Shown: positions 26,184 through 36,372, counted from the stretch's first letter. The stretch: DNA of 64,000 nt from Candidatus Nitrotoga sp. 1052 (GCF_927312905.1 NZ_CAKMHQ010000048.1:1-64000); one strand, 5' to 3'. Program-made: numbers and translations. The notes: a model not told the origin generated them from the letters alone.

Positions 26184-27350
26184 ATGAAAATTCACGAATA
26201 TCAGGCCAAGGAAATCCTCCGCCAATATGGCGTGCCGACCCCACGCGGATCGGTATGCTTCAGTGTGGATGAGGCCATTGCTGTCGCGCAGCAGTTGGGT
26301 GGATCGGTGTGGGTGGTGAAGGCGCAGATTCATGCCGGTGGGCGTGGCCAGGGTGGCGGGGTTAAGGTGGCGAATTCGGTGCAGGATGTTGGCATGCATG
26401 CTGGAAAGATTCTTGGCATGCAGTTGGTTACGCACCAGACTAATGCTGACGGGCAATTGGTCAGACGCTTGCTAATTGAGGAGGGCGTGCAGATTGCAAA
26501 AGAGTATTACGTAGGGATGGTAATCGACCGTAGCAAGCAGCGTGTCGTGCTTATGGCCAGTAGCGAGGGAGGAATGGAAATCGAGGCAGTCGCTGCGCAT
26601 TCGCCTGATAAAATTCACAAGATATGGATAAACCCTTCGTCAGGGTTGATAGATGCTGAGGCAGACACTGTGGCACGGCAGATTGGCATTCCAAATGCAG
26701 CACTTGCTCAGGCGCGCGCCTGTTTGCAAGGCTTGTACAGAGCCTTCGTGGAAAAGGATGCGATGCTGGCGGAGATCAATCCGCTGGTGCTAACTGCGGA
26801 TCAGAATTTACTGGCGCTGGATGCGAAATTTAATTTCGATAGTAATGCGCTATTTCGTCATCCAGAGATTGTGGCGCTACGCGATCTGGATGAAGAAGAC
26901 CCAGCCGAAGTTGAAGCTTCAAAATTCGACCTTAGCTATATCTCACTGGATGGCAATATCGGCTGCTTGGTGAATGGTGCTGGGCTAGCCATGGCGACCA
27001 TGGATATCATCAAGCTGTATGGCGGCATGCCTGCGAATTTTCTGGATGTAGGTGGTGGCGCCAGCAAGGAAAAAGTAACTGAAGCATTCAAATTGATGTT
27101 AAGAAATCCGAATTTGCGCGCAATTTTGGTAAATATCTTCGGCGGAATCATGAAGTGTGATGTGATTGCCGAAGGAGTGGTTGCAGCGGCGCGCGAAGTG
27201 CATTTGAAAGTACCATTAGTGGTGCGTCTGGAAGGCACTAACGTTGATCTTGGGAAAAAAATTCTCGCTGAATCTGGCTTGCCTATTATTTCTGCCGGCG
27301 ATATGGCAGATGCGGCAGCGAAGGTTGTTACTGCGGCAAAGGGGGCATAA
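26184..27350 (+). CDS. sucC: Succinate-CoA ligase, ADP-forming, beta subunit
   Basis: A 388-residue protein of standard length. The ATP-grasp N-terminus is [20 protein letters not shown], with [20 protein letters not shown] for nucleotide binding and EINPLVL for metal. The C-terminal CoA-ligase domain has [20 protein letters not shown] and [16 protein letters not shown]. With SucD it makes succinate from succinyl-CoA while forming ATP in the TCA cycle. Its stop overlaps the sucD start (TAATG), so the two are translationally coupled. Malate-CoA ligase (MtkA) is a related alternative but no other serine-cycle genes are present. Confidence 0.92.
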   Translation: MKIHEYQAKEILRQYGVPTPRGSVCFSVDEAIAVAQQLGGSVWVVKAQIHAGGRGQGGGVKVANSVQDVGMHAGKILGMQLVTHQTNADGQLVRRLLIEEGVQIAKEYYVGMVIDRSKQRVVLMASSEGGMEIEAVAAHSPDKIHKIWINPSSGLIDAEADTVARQIGIPNAALAQARACLQGLYRAFVEKDAMLAEINPLVLTADQNLLALDAKFNFDSNALFRHPEIVALRDLDEEDPAEVEASKFDLSYISLDGNIGCLVNGAGLAMATMDIIKLYGGMPANFLDVGGGASKEKVTEAFKLMLRNPNLRAILVNIFGGIMKCDVIAEGVVAAAREVHLKVPLVVRLEGTNVDLGKKILAESGLPIISAGDMADAAAKVVTAAKGA

Positions 27351-28231
27351 TGTCCATTCTTATCAACAAAAATACTAAAGTAATGACGCAAGGCATGACT
27401 GGTAAAGTCGGTCAGTTTCATACTTTACATTGCAAGAATTATGCAAATGGAGCGAATTGTTTTGTTGCTGGAGTGACTCCCGGCAAGGCCGGACAAAGCT
27501 ATGAAAGTATTCCAATATTCAACAGTGTAATGGAAGCTCGTGTGCAAACCGGGGCAACGGTCTCAGTAATTTACGTGCCACCTCCCTATGCTGCTGCGGC
27601 GATTGACGAGGCGGTGGAAGCAGGGCTGGAGTTGGTGATTTGCATCACCGAAGGCATACCCGTACATGACATGCTACGCACTCGTTACAAAATGCAGGGC
27701 AAGAAGACGCTGCTGATTGGCCCGAATTGTCCAGGACTGATTACACCGGACGAAATTAAAATTGGCATCATGCCCGGGCACATCCACCGTAAGGGACGTA
27801 TAGGCGTGGTGTCGCGTTCGGGAACGTTGACATATGAGGCGGTTTGGCAGCTGTCAGAGCTGGGCTTCGGGCAATCTTCCTGCGTCGGAATAGGCGGCGA
27901 TCCGATCAATGGCATGAAGCATTTGTCTGTAATGAAATTATTCAACGATGACCCGGAGACCGATGCTGTGGTGATGGTGGGCGAAATTGGTGGCAGTGAT
28001 GAAGAAGAATGCGCGCACTGGATCAAGAGCAATATGCAAAAACCCGTGGTCGGCTTCATTGCCGGGATTACCGCGCCGCTTGGTAAGCGTATGGGGCATG
28101 CTGGTGCAATTATTTCCGGGGGTCAGGGCGGTGCCGAGGACAAACTGGCAGTGATGGAAGAATGTGGCATACACATCACGCGCAACCCGGCTGAAATGGG
28201 CAAAATGATGAAACATGTTTTAAAAGTATAA
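27350..28231 (+). CDS. sucD: Succinate-CoA ligase, ADP-forming, alpha subunit
   Basis: This 293-residue protein has a CoA-binding Rossmann domain (NTKVMTQGMTGKVGQFHTLH, GVTPGKAGQSYESIPIFNSV), the GPNCPGLITPDEIKIGIMPG loop and the phosphohistidine motif GKRMGHAGAIISGGQGGAED. The His is phosphorylated during catalysis. It starts within the sucC stop. Both subunits are full length. The pair is followed by a 187-bp gap before galE with no clear terminator. Confidence 0.93.
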   Translation: MSILINKNTKVMTQGMTGKVGQFHTLHCKNYANGANCFVAGVTPGKAGQSYESIPIFNSVMEARVQTGATVSVIYVPPPYAAAAIDEAVEAGLELVICITEGIPVHDMLRTRYKMQGKKTLLIGPNCPGLITPDEIKIGIMPGHIHRKGRIGVVSRSGTLTYEAVWQLSELGFGQSSCVGIGGDPINGMKHLSVMKLFNDDPETDAVVMVGEIGGSDEEECAHWIKSNMQKPVVGFIAGITAPLGKRMGHAGAIISGGQGGAEDKLAVMEECGIHITRNPAEMGKMMKHVLKV

Positions 28232-28418
28232 GTCTCTGATTGGAAGTGTTACCCATCTCGTAATTTTTGGTGTCAAGATGAAAATCATCGTTCCTGATTT
28301 GTTATTCTTTTACTTGGTGGTTTAAGAGGCTACGATACTCATGTAGCTCTCCTCACAAACAAACTTACAAAATTTTCTCTTCAAGCTGGAATCTGATACT
28401 GACAAAAAAGGAAGAAGA

Positions 28419-29426
28419 ATGATTTTAGTAACAGGTGGAACCGGTTACATCGGCTCGCATACGGTTGTTGAGTTGATGCTGGCTGGGTTCGAGATTTTGA
28501 TTGTTGACAATTTTTGTAACAGCAAGGCAACGGTTCTTGATCGTATTGAGCGTATTGTCAGACGTCGACCGGGATTTGTTGAGGCTGATATTCGTGATCG
28601 GCACGCGATGCAGGCACTTTTTGCACGGCATCATTTTGATGCGGTAATCCATTTTGCTGGTTTGAAAGCGGTAGGCGAATCCGTGGCACAACCGTTACGC
28701 TACTACGACAATAACGTCTATGGCAGTTTGGTGTTATTTGAGATGATGGCCGAGGCGCGGGTAAAAACGCTCGTTTTTTCTTCTTCTGCTACAGTTTACG
28801 GTGACCCTGCTTCAGTTCCAATTTTGGAGAATTTTCCGCTTGGTGCGACCAATCCATATGGTAGAAGCAAGCTGATGGTCGAGGAGGTGCTCCGTGATCT
28901 TGCGATAGCTGATCCTTCATGGCGAATTGCGTTGCTTCGTTATTTTAATCCTGTAGGCGCGCATGAAAGCGGTTTGATTGGCGAGGATCCCACTGATATT
29001 CCGAATAACCTGCTTCCTTACATTGCTCAAGTGGCACAAGGTCGGCGTGAGGTGCTGTCGATTTATGGTGATGACTATCCAACCATTGATGGCACTGGCA
29101 TGAGAGATTATATTCATGTTGTTGATCTTGCTATTGGTCATGTCAAGACTCTTGAAAAGCTAGCTGATCAGACTGGAGTGGCCACCTATAATTTAGGCAC
29201 GGGGCGGAGTAATAGCGTCTTGGAGATGGTGCGCGCCTTCGAGCAAGCCAGTGGGCGGAACATACCCTATAAAATAGTGGGACGCCGCCCAGGGGATATC
29301 GCGACATGTTACGCAGACACTACGCTGGCAGAACGCGATCTGGGTTGGAAAGCTGAGCGAAGTATAGCGCAGATGTGTGCTGACTCTTGGAGATGGCAGT
29401 CTTTAGGGAACCTCGATAAAATTTAA
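28419..29426 (+). CDS. galE: UDP-glucose 4-epimerase
   Basis: This 335-residue extended SDR enzyme starts ILVTGGTGYIGSHTVVELML (NAD binding, G-x-x-G-x-x-G). The catalytic Ser region is VFSSSATVYGDPASVPI, and the Tyr-x3-Lys pair is in NPYGRSKLMVEEVL. GalE interconverts UDP-glucose and UDP-galactose for exopolysaccharide or LPS precursors. AGGAAGA precedes the ATG. It is on the same strand as sucCD but is probably a separate unit. Confidence 0.92.
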   Translation: MILVTGGTGYIGSHTVVELMLAGFEILIVDNFCNSKATVLDRIERIVRRRPGFVEADIRDRHAMQALFARHHFDAVIHFAGLKAVGESVAQPLRYYDNNVYGSLVLFEMMAEARVKTLVFSSSATVYGDPASVPILENFPLGATNPYGRSKLMVEEVLRDLAIADPSWRIALLRYFNPVGAHESGLIGEDPTDIPNNLLPYIAQVAQGRREVLSIYGDDYPTIDGTGMRDYIHVVDLAIGHVKTLEKLADQTGVATYNLGTGRSNSVLEMVRAFEQASGRNIPYKIVGRRPGDIATCYADTTLAERDLGWKAERSIAQMCADSWRWQSLGNLDKI

Positions 29427-29440
29427 ATTTACCATATCGT

Positions 29441-29524
29441 TTTCGGTATTCTTTGCTGCATTGGACACCTCCGTTTCAAGTTTAACAAAACGTTGGTGTC
29501 CATTTTTTCAGCTTACATCAGTAT
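29441..29524 (-). repeat. IS3-type 5'-end relic, copy B
   Basis: It matches 20804-20880 with a few changes. On the minus strand it reads an element end (TGATGTAAGCTGAAAAAATG), GGACACCAACGTTTT, GGAGGTG, then ATG at 29461 with nine codons (MQQRIPKTI) before a stop. It lies directly behind galE and would lie in the 3' region of its mRNA. Confidence 0.6.
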
Positions 29525-29548
29525 CGCGGGTTGTTTAGGTAACAGAGA

Positions 29549-29971
29549 TTACTTGGCGACTTGTTTTTCGCGGATCTCATCCAGCGTTTTGCAGTCTATG
29601 CACAACGTAGCAGTCGGTCGCGCTTCCAAACGGTTCAGTCCAATTTCTATGCCACAATTTTCACAATATCCATAATCACCGCTATTTATTTTGGCCAACA
29701 TTTCGTTGATCTTCTTGATCAGCTTGCTCTCGCGATCACGATTACGCAGTTCTAAAGTCATGTCTGATTCTTGACTTGCGCGATCATTCGGATCGGCAAA
29801 CACAGTGGCATCATCCTGCATGGAGTGCACCGTACGATCAATGTCTTCACCCAGTCCAAGCTTGATGCTGTTCAGAATACTGCGGAAATGATCCAGTTGC
29901 TTAGGGTTCATATAAGCTTCCCCCTTCTTGGTTTTGTAAGGGGTAACGGGTTTTGTGGGTTGTACCGACAT
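29549..29971 (-). CDS. dksA: DksA, RNA polymerase-binding regulator
   Basis: A 140-residue protein. After a basic N-terminal tail it has the coiled coil with the tip Asp residues ([20 protein letters not shown]), then the zinc finger CENCG...CIDC ([37 protein letters not shown]). DksA enters the RNA polymerase secondary channel and works with ppGpp on rRNA, tRNA and amino-acid promoters. The frame is open to 29998, but the ATG at 29971 has GGAGAT nearby and gives the usual length. Confidence 0.95.
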   Translation of the reverse strand: MSVQPTKPVTPYKTKKGEAYMNPKQLDHFRSILNSIKLGLGEDIDRTVHSMQDDATVFADPNDRASQESDMTLELRNRDRESKLIKKINEMLAKINSGDYGYCENCGIEIGLNRLEARPTATLCIDCKTLDEIREKQVAK

Positions 29972-30168
29972 CAAATATCTCCAGAAACATACAAACAAAA
30001 TTTAAAAACCGCGCTTTAATACCAGAAATGCAGCGCCACCGCAACTAAATTCGCCACTCTTCCTGCATGAAAAAGCGCCTGGAAGCCAAGTTAAATAGTC
30101 AATAACAGCTTGTAAAGTAAGTCAGGTTTTGCGAGTTACTGCTAAGCATACCCCTACTAAAACTACTT

Positions 30169-30750
30169 CTACAAGATAAAAACCCCCTGCCTCTTAAGCA
30201 TGGACACCAATAGAATAAGAGGCAGTCCGACTAGAGCGGTAGGGTCGTCACCCTCCATCCGACTAATAAGTGCGATGCCCAAACCTTCTGATTTCGCGCT
30301 ACCTGCACAGTGATAAGGCTGCTCCTTTAGTAAATAGGATTCGATTTCGTCGTCGCTGAAATTGCGAAAACTGACGCAATTTTTCGCCATTTCAGTTTCA
30401 ATTTCGTCATTGCGCGCATTCAACAAAGTCAGTGCAGTATAAAAATTCACGCTGTGTCCACGCATAGTACGCAATTGGCGTACAGCATTTTCATGAGTGA
30501 GAGGTTTGCCTAGCTGTTGCTCACCTAATAATGCGACCTGATCTGAGCCTATAATCAGAGCATCTGGATAATGGATCGCCACTGCGCGCGCTTTTTCACG
30601 GGAAAGCCGCCATGCGACTTGTTTAGCGCTTTCACCAGGTAGAGAAGCTTCGTCTACGTCAGGAGCAGCAATTTCAAATGGGATTTTCAGGCGTCCCAAA
30701 AGCTCACTGCGGTAAATCGAAGTAGAAGCGAGAATAAGCGGCTGATTCAA
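30169..30750 (-). CDS. Maf/YceF-family nucleotide pyrophosphatase
   Basis: This protein has about 193 residues and the Maf core: [20 protein letters not shown] at the N-terminus, [20 protein letters not shown], the catalytic-Asp motif [13 protein letters not shown], and [11 protein letters not shown] at the end. Maf enzymes hydrolyse non-canonical or methylated nucleoside triphosphates; the YceF type prefers m7GTP. The TTG at 30750 is chosen because AAGGGA lies just upstream and LNQPLILAS is where family members begin; the open frame to 30801 adds an unrelated peptide. Exact substrate not determinable. Confidence 0.85.
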   Translation of the reverse strand: MNQPLILASTSIYRSELLGRLKIPFEIAAPDVDEASLPGESAKQVAWRLSREKARAVAIHYPDALIIGSDQVALLGEQQLGKPLTHENAVRQLRTMRGHSVNFYTALTLLNARNDEIETEMAKNCVSFRNFSDDEIESYLLKEQPYHCAGSAKSEGLGIALISRMEGDDPTALVGLPLILLVSMLKRQGVFIL

Positions 30751-30961
30751 AAAATTTCCCTTGGTAGACGCCTCTGAAAATTGGGAAAAGCGCCTGCACA
30801 AATTTCACTATAACCCGCGCAGCATGTTATCACTATCTGGTAGAGCGTTGCACGGTGTATCTAACTAACGATGAATGCAGCCCGGTCTTCGCATCTTAAC
30901 CGCATTTCCTGATTTACAGCTGTAGCCACCTGTTGCAGCTCAAACGCAAACCAAGCAAAGT

Positions 30962-32224
30962 TCAACAATATTGCCCGGCAGCATAACCAGATGACCATGC
31001 CCACTGAAAGTTGTAGCCGCCCAGCTGACCTGTAACATCAACCACTTCACCGATAAAATACAGACCCTTCACCTCATTGGCTTCCATGGTTTTAGACGAT
31101 AAGGCATGGGTGTCAACACCACCGCAGGTAACTTCTGCCTTGGCATAGCCCAATGTGCCGCTAGGCGTAATTTGCCAATTATGCAGTTTGGCGGCAAGCG
31201 CAGCGATCTCCTTATCCGAATATTGGTTAATTGGCTTATTACCGGAAAGATTATTTCCGGCCAACTGGGCGCACCATGTTTCAATAAATCGCTTGGGCAA
31301 ATATTGCGCAAAAAAGTTGCTTAGCAACATGCGGCTGTCTCGCTGCTGCGCGAACAATTTCAGTGTGTCATGATCCGGCAGCAAATTAATGTGCAGCGGC
31401 TGGCCCGGCTCCCAATAAGAGGAGATTTGCAAGATGGCAGGGCCACTGAGGCCGCGATGGGTAAAAAGGAGATTTTCGCGAAAAACCTGTTCACCATAAC
31501 TTACCTCCGCATCAACGGAAATTCCGGCGAGATCAACATAAGGTGCCCAATCATCCGGATGAAAACTCAATGGCACCAACCCCGGCTTGAGTTTGGTCAC
31601 GGGAATGTCGAATTGCTGCGCGACTTGGTAACCAAACGGTGTTGCGCCAATCTTGGGAATAGACAGGCCACCGCTGGCAATCACCAAGGACTGCGCGCGA
31701 AATATGCCATGATTGGTATTGCAGCTAAATCGTGCGGCAGACGGATGCGTATTGCCTCTTACTTCGGACTCATCTCCTGCTTGCGGAAAAGGGGGATTGA
31801 GGCGCTCAACCTTATGCACTTCGCAAGACATAAGCCAACGTACTCCCGCTGCATCGCATTCGTTTTTTAGCATCGCAATAATGGCTGCCGATCCTTCGTC
31901 ACAAAATAGTTGCCCGAGTTTTTTTTCGTGATAACCGATGCCTTGCTGGTTAAGCCAAGCGATGAAATGCTGGGGGGTGTAGCGCGCCAATGCGGAGCGG
32001 CAAAAATGCGGATTGCCAGATAGGTAATTTTCCGGCTTGGCGTACAAATTGGTGAAGTTGCAGCGGCCTCCACCGGAGATGCGGATTTTCTCCGCCAATT
32101 TTTTAGAATGATCAAGCAGCTGTACAGAGCGCCCTCGACGTGCAGCCTCGATGGCGCACATCATGCCAGCCGCGCCGGCACCGATGATCAACACATCCAC
32201 ATTGACACTCATCACAACAGACAA
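30962..32224 (-). CDS. HI0933/YhiN-family FAD-dependent oxidoreductase
   Basis: A 420-residue flavoprotein. The dinucleotide-binding motif VLIIGAGAAGMMCAIEAARR is near the N-terminus, followed by the family signature KIRISGGGRCNFTN. Further motifs are VIASGGLSIPKIGATPFGYQ and GLYFIGEVVDVTGQLGGYNF near the end, which binds FAD. The family is widespread but its substrate is not settled. An alternative start four codons later is possible. No clear operon partners; dnaQ lies 51 bp upstream on the same strand. Confidence 0.85.
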   Translation of the reverse strand: MSVVMSVNVDVLIIGAGAAGMMCAIEAARRGRSVQLLDHSKKLAEKIRISGGGRCNFTNLYAKPENYLSGNPHFCRSALARYTPQHFIAWLNQQGIGYHEKKLGQLFCDEGSAAIIAMLKNECDAAGVRWLMSCEVHKVERLNPPFPQAGDESEVRGNTHPSAARFSCNTNHGIFRAQSLVIASGGLSIPKIGATPFGYQVAQQFDIPVTKLKPGLVPLSFHPDDWAPYVDLAGISVDAEVSYGEQVFRENLLFTHRGLSGPAILQISSYWEPGQPLHINLLPDHDTLKLFAQQRDSRMLLSNFFAQYLPKRFIETWCAQLAGNNLSGNKPINQYSDKEIAALAAKLHNWQITPSGTLGYAKAEVTCGGVDTHALSSKTMEANEVKGLYFIGEVVDVTGQLGGYNFQWAWSSGYAAGQYC

Positions 32225-32275
32225 CTAGCCGCTTTCAACAGCCTGTCAGCTTAGCCATGCTTCTAATATTATGCA

Positions 32276-32995
32276 TCACGGCTGCACCTCCAAAAGCTCT
32301 AATTGTTTCCACATACATGCGCCCTTACTGGCTTTATCTATATCGGCCAACTGCTGCGCGTGTTGCGCCAACTCGTCAACGTTAGCAGGCAGCACACGCA
32401 GTTTCAAACGCGACAAATCTGCAAAAACAATGATCGGCTCTTCGTCCTGTTCATTGCTCCCATCATCAAGCAAACTTTTCTGTCCGCGCGTCATGGACAG
32501 ATAAACCTCCGCCAACAGCTCAGTATCCAATAGCGCGCCATGCAAGGTGCGGTGAGAATTGTCGATCTGATAACGGTCACACAAGGCGTTCAGATTGTTT
32601 TTCTTGCCGGGATGCAACTCCTTGGCCAACTTCAGTGTGTCAATGACGCTCGCACAATAGTTATTTAACCCAGGCAATCCAGTTAGTTCCAGCTCCTTAT
32701 TGAGGAACCCGACATCGAACGGCGCATTGTGAATGATGAGTTCCGCACCGCGGATAAACTCAAGTAGCGCTGGTGCAATCTCAGCAAATTTCGGTTCGTC
32801 CTGCAGACGCTCCAGTGTCAGACCATGTACCTCGGCCGCTCCCGCATCAATCTCGCGTTCCGGGTTGAGGTAGCGGTGAAAACGTCGATCGGAAACTTTG
32901 CGGTTGCATAATTCGATAGCCGCCAGTTCAATGATGCGGTGCCCTTTCCCTGGATCCAAGCCGGTGGTTTCGGTATCCAACACGATTTGTCTCAT
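32276..32995 (-). CDS. dnaQ: DNA polymerase III epsilon subunit (proofreading exonuclease)
   Basis: A 239-residue DEDDh exonuclease: Exo I motif [11 protein letters not shown], Exo [19 protein letters not shown], Exo [22 protein letters not shown] with the catalytic His. The C-terminal segment would bind the alpha subunit. It removes mispaired nucleotides during replication. Its ATG overlaps the rnhA stop (ATGA), giving the classic rnhA-dnaQ unit, here in the order methyltransferase, rnhA, dnaQ. Confidence 0.93.
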   Translation of the reverse strand: MRQIVLDTETTGLDPGKGHRIIELAAIELCNRKVSDRRFHRYLNPEREIDAGAAEVHGLTLERLQDEPKFAEIAPALLEFIRGAELIIHNAPFDVGFLNKELELTGLPGLNNYCASVIDTLKLAKELHPGKKNNLNALCDRYQIDNSHRTLHGALLDTELLAEVYLSMTRGQKSLLDDGSNEQDEEPIIVFADLSRLKLRVLPANVDELAQHAQQLADIDKASKGACMWKQLELLEVQP

Positions 32996-33465
32996 TTCAT
33001 GCTTTCATTCAACAGTTGCTCAATACCGCGATTGGCCAATTCATCGGCACGCTCGTTCCCATCATGCCCGGCATGTCCTTTAATCCACACCCACTGAACA
33101 TGATGCTTGCCCGCTAGCTCATCCAGCTTGCGCCACAAATCCTCATTTTTGACCGGCTTCTTGTCGGCAGTCTTCCAGCCACGCTGCTTCCAGTTATGCA
33201 CCCAGATACTAATGCCTTGCTGCACATACTTTGAGTCGGTATGCAGGATCACCCGGCACGGCCGCTTCAATGCCTCCAACGCGCGGATCGCGGCCAGCAG
33301 TTCCATGCGATTGTTGGTTGTATGCGCCTCGCCACCGCATAGCTCGCGCTCCTTGCCCATAATTTGTAACAGCGCGCCCCAGCCGCCCACGCCGGGATTC
33401 CCCTTGCAAGCCCCATCAGTATAAATTTCTACTATATCTTCACTTACTGTCACAAGTTCGCTCAT
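32992..33465 (-). CDS. rnhA: Ribonuclease HI
   Basis: This protein of 157 residues, when started at the ATG that overlaps the methyltransferase stop (ATGA at 33462-33465), has the RNase H core with acidic residues in [48 protein letters not shown] and [16 protein letters not shown]. It cuts RNA in RNA-DNA hybrids, removing primers and R-loops. A GTG start seven codons earlier is open but less likely. It forms an overlapping three-gene unit with its neighbours. Confidence 0.94.
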   Translation of the reverse strand: MSELVTVSEDIVEIYTDGACKGNPGVGGWGALLQIMGKERELCGGEAHTTNNRMELLAAIRALEALKRPCRVILHTDSKYVQQGISIWVHNWKQRGWKTADKKPVKNEDLWRKLDELAGKHHVQWVWIKGHAGHDGNERADELANRGIEQLLNESMK

Positions 33466-34202
33466 TCGGGTTCCGTTTTTGTGCATTGTGATATTTCCCT
33501 ATTCAGCTTAGGCGTTGCCGGTAGCAGCTTACCAACTAGTCCCTCGCTCCATTTTGGCTTGATCAGGTTCATTCCGGGCACATGCTTGATCGCCTGCAAA
33601 AAATATACCCCGCCCCACACTGCCCACCAGCGATCGCCCGCTGGCTCCATAAAATTAAAACGGTTAAGCCAATTTGGATTCGTGAGCGGAGGTGCGTAAC
33701 AGGCAAAACGCCCCGTTACCACCTCAAATCCCAGCAATGCCAGCCAATCCTTCAATCGCGACAAAGCAATAAAATCTCCACGCCAGGGGAAATTCGTCTG
33801 CGAACCCAAAACGCGTCGAGCCCCCCACAGACTACGTGGATTGAAGCCGCTGATGATGACATTTCCTTCCGGCCTTAACACACGCTCAACCTCACGTAAA
33901 ATTTGATGAGGATGGGCATTGAATTCCAGTACATGCGGCAGAAGCACCAAATCCAAGCTACTGCATTCGAATGGCAATTCATCCATATCCAGCCGTACTT
34001 GCACCCCAGCCTCGTTCCCCACAATGGCGCGCAGCGGCATACGGCTGGCACGCAAAAAATCATGCTCGGCCAGCCCGAGTTGCAGGGCATTGAAACCAAA
34101 AATATCAGTCACACTGTGATCAAACAATGTTTGTTCGCACTCCAGCAAATATTTTCCTGGCGGCGTGGCAAACCAATCATTCAGCGTATTTGTGGTTGAC
34201 AT
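33462..34202 (-). CDS. Class I SAM-dependent methyltransferase (rnhA-linked)
   Basis: A 246-residue protein with a degenerate Rossmann methyltransferase fold: [19 protein letters not shown] for motif [21 protein letters not shown] for motif IV and [20 protein letters not shown] behind it. Proteins of this type sit between gloB and rnhA in many proteobacteria. The substrate is not known. The ATG at 34202 (MSTTNTLND) is preferred over GTG 34217. It is divergent from gloB, whose start lies 48 bp away, so both promoters share that short gap. Confidence 0.8.
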   Translation of the reverse strand: MSTTNTLNDWFATPPGKYLLECEQTLFDHSVTDIFGFNALQLGLAEHDFLRASRMPLRAIVGNEAGVQVRLDMDELPFECSSLDLVLLPHVLEFNAHPHQILREVERVLRPEGNVIISGFNPRSLWGARRVLGSQTNFPWRGDFIALSRLKDWLALLGFEVVTGRFACYAPPLTNPNWLNRFNFMEPAGDRWWAVWGGVYFLQAIKHVPGMNLIKPKWSEGLVGKLLPATPKLNREISQCTKTEPE

Positions 34203-34250
34203 GCAATACTCTTTCACTCGAGTATAGCCAAATAAAAAACGGACATTTCC

Positions 34251-35015
34251 ATGTTAAATATTATTCCCATCCCTGCATTCAAGGACAACTACATCTGGAT
34301 GCTGCACGACCACCAACATGTGGTAGTGGTCGATCCGGGTGACGCCGCGCCGGTGCTAGCTTATCTCAATTTACATAAGCTCAAACTCGCCGCCATTCTA
34401 TGTACTCACCATCACAACGATCACGTCGGTGGCGTCTGCAAACTTGTTGAATTATACAACGTGCCAGTGTATGGCCCACAGCTTGAGAATATTCCCTGCG
34501 TCAGTCATATGCTCAGCGAAGGAGACGTAATTGAAATCCCGGAATTAAAAATAAAACTGAGTGTTATTGATATCCCTGGTCATACCCACGGACATATCGC
34601 TTATCTGGGCGCCGGCGGCGTATTTTGCGGCGACACCCTGTTCGGCTGTGGCTGTGGCAGATTGTTTGAAGGAACGGCCGCGCAATTGTTCCATTCCCTG
34701 CAACGGCTGGCAAATTTGCCCGATGAAACAAAAGTGTATTGCGGACATGAATATACCGAGGCCAACATCCGCTTCGCACTAGTCTGCGAACCCGACAATG
34801 CTCGGCTCAAACAACGTCAAGCAGATGTGCAGGCGTTACGCGCTGCCGGGTTTCCAACGTTACCCTCGACTATTGCCTTGGAAAAAGCCACCAACCCTTT
34901 TTTACGCTGCGCTGAGCAAGGCGTAATCGCTACTACATTGCGCATGACACAAATAAAAGAGACCGACGAAACCAGCGTCTTTACTGCTCTGCGCACCTGG
35001 AAAAATAATTTCTGA
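34251..35015 (+). CDS. gloB: Hydroxyacylglutathione hydrolase (glyoxalase II)
   Basis: A 254-residue metallo-beta-lactamase-fold enzyme with the binuclear metal motif ILCTHHHNDHVGGV, further ligands in HTHGHIAYL, VFCGDTLFGCGCGRLFEGT and YCGHEYTEANIRFA, and the C-terminal FLRC helix used for glutathione binding. It hydrolyses S-lactoylglutathione to lactate and glutathione in methylglyoxal detoxification. The ATG at 34251 fits family starts (MLNIIPIPAFKDNYIWML). The tRNA-Ser gene follows 52 bp after the stop. Confidence 0.94.
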   Translation: MLNIIPIPAFKDNYIWMLHDHQHVVVVDPGDAAPVLAYLNLHKLKLAAILCTHHHNDHVGGVCKLVELYNVPVYGPQLENIPCVSHMLSEGDVIEIPELKIKLSVIDIPGHTHGHIAYLGAGGVFCGDTLFGCGCGRLFEGTAAQLFHSLQRLANLPDETKVYCGHEYTEANIRFALVCEPDNARLKQRQADVQALRAAGFPTLPSTIALEKATNPFLRCAEQGVIATTLRMTQIKETDETSVFTALRTWKNNF

Positions 35016-35067
35016 AACTATTTTAGATTGCGATAAAGCCCTTTCTGGTTTATCCTGCGCGACCTTC

Positions 35068-35160
<93 letters not shown>

Positions 35161-35299
35161 AAAATGATTTAAGCCTGTGAATATACAGGCTTTTATGTAT
35201 TGTCGCCGTAGAAGTTCTTACCACAGTTCTTACCGGCCTGCATTTTAATTTGTTCCGATCACACCTTTAGTATTTCTAACCTTTTGAGTTAATTCCATC

Positions 35300-35600
35300 A
35301 TGCAAACTATTCTGGATGCGATCGGCTCAACACCACTAATTCAGATTGTCTTAACCCGTCTGGGTCCATCAAAGCGCGCATTGCAAAATAGCGCTGCTGG
35401 ATGAAGTAATCACCGTCGAGTCCACAGAGGCTGTGCAGGAGATGCGCCGTCTAGCGCGTGAACACGGTATCTTCGTCGGGCCATCATCCGGCGCGCACCT
35501 GATCGCTGCGCGGGAATTACGCGAGCGGCACAAGGTCGAAAATGTCGTCACATTCTTCTGCGACAAAGGCGAGAAGTACATCAATGACTATTGGCTATGA
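35300..35600 (+). pseudogene. Cysteine synthase (CysK/CysM) with internal deletions
   Basis: ATG 35300 opens with MQTILDAIGSTPLIQI, the usual cysteine synthase start. The sequence then jumps, in a shifted frame, to SGSIKARIAK, which normally contains the PLP lysine region, and jumps again to ALLDEVITVESTEAVQEMRR. It then reads normally to the C-terminus (FVGPSSGAHLIAAREL, FFCDKGEKYINDYW, stop 35598-35600). About two thirds of the enzyme, including the SGNTG loop, is missing. It is clearly non-functional. Confidence 0.85.
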
Positions 35601-35809
35601 CAATGCCTGGAATGGAATCCGCATTTTCAAAAGCTTCCATAACATGACTGGCCAGCACAATTTCGCCCCTCACATCCGCGCCAATATTACCGCAGGACTG
35701 TACGCTGCCTATTCCTGAGAAATACAACTTCAACAACCGGGTTTTGCAATTGCAGGATGAAACCAAACTGCGCTGCTCTGCGATGTAGCTGCTTGATTAC
35801 CCGATCTCG
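35601..35809. other. Short gap with coding-like scraps
   Basis: On the minus strand 35590-35720 reads GNIGADVRGEIVLASHVMEA without a usable frame at either end. On the plus strand FNNRVLQLQDETKLRCSAM ends in a stop near 35788. Neither is recognised; both look like gene fragments in keeping with the deleted cysteine synthase next to them. Confidence 0.3.
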
Positions 35810-36004
35810 CTATTGTTGTTTAACAATTTCCTTATCCCGCTTTAGTTCATCTATGTCAATCTTCTTCATTTTTCGCATAGCCCCCATAGCTCTTTGTGAT
35901 TTCTCAGAATTGGGGTCATTGATCATCTCGATAAAAACGATAGCACGTCCCATTAAGTGATAGGTTAGTCCGGCATTTACGAACGCACTCAAGGCGCCAC
36001 TCAT
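35810..36004 (-). CDS. Small protein resembling the tail of PhnB/3-dmu-9-type VOC proteins
   Basis: A 64-residue frame whose ATG overlaps the stop of the upstream VOC gene (ATGA at 36001-36004). Its C-terminal half (NDPNSEKSQRAMGAMRKMKK, IDIDELKR) strongly recalls the tail that ends many PhnB-like VOC proteins (PF06983 type). The first 20 residues do not match that family. It may be a genuine coupled small protein or the salvaged 3' end of a second VOC gene joined by deletion. Full-length VOC domains need about 120 residues, so it is not an enzyme alone. Confidence 0.5.
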   Translation of the reverse strand: MSGALSAFVNAGLTYHLMGRAIVFIEMINDPNSEKSQRAMGAMRKMKKIDIDELKRDKEIVKQQ

Positions 36005-36372
36005 TGCATTGAATGCAAACCAAATATATTTCCCTCGGTATCCACAACCAAAGCAATAAAGCCGTATTCACCTATAGACATCTTTTCACGCTGCACATGC
36101 CCGCCATATTTAGTAACAAAAGCAGCCTCGACAGCACAGTCAGCGCAACTGAAATAGACGATCGTGCTATTTCCACCTGAAGCCATTCCTTCCATCTTAA
36201 CTAAAGCTCCACCGGCACCTGTTCGATCCATCGCCATTGGGAAACCCAACATCTCAATATCTGGATTGTTCAGTCGTTCAAGCTTGATCTGAAACACAGA
36301 TTCGTAAAAAGCTTTTGCACGAGAAATGTCCTGCACATAAATTTCAAACCAAATCACCGGATTATTAACCAT
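36001..36372 (-). CDS. VOC (glyoxalase/bleomycin resistance) family protein
   Basis: A 123-residue single VOC-fold protein: VIWFEIYVQDISRAKAFYES at the start (first beta-alpha-beta metal strand), VYFSCADCAVEAAFVTKYGG in the middle and GFIALVVDTEGNIFGLHSMQ at the end. The family includes metal-dependent lyases, dioxygenases and drug-binding proteins; this type (IWFEIYVxD...FY) is common and of unknown substrate. AAAGGTG lies before the ATG. It overlaps the next small gene by 4 bp. Confidence 0.8.
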   Translation of the reverse strand: MVNNPVIWFEIYVQDISRAKAFYESVFQIKLERLNNPDIEMLGFPMAMDRTGAGGALVKMEGMASGGNSTIVYFSCADCAVEAAFVTKYGGHVQREKMSIGEYGFIALVVDTEGNIFGLHSMQ

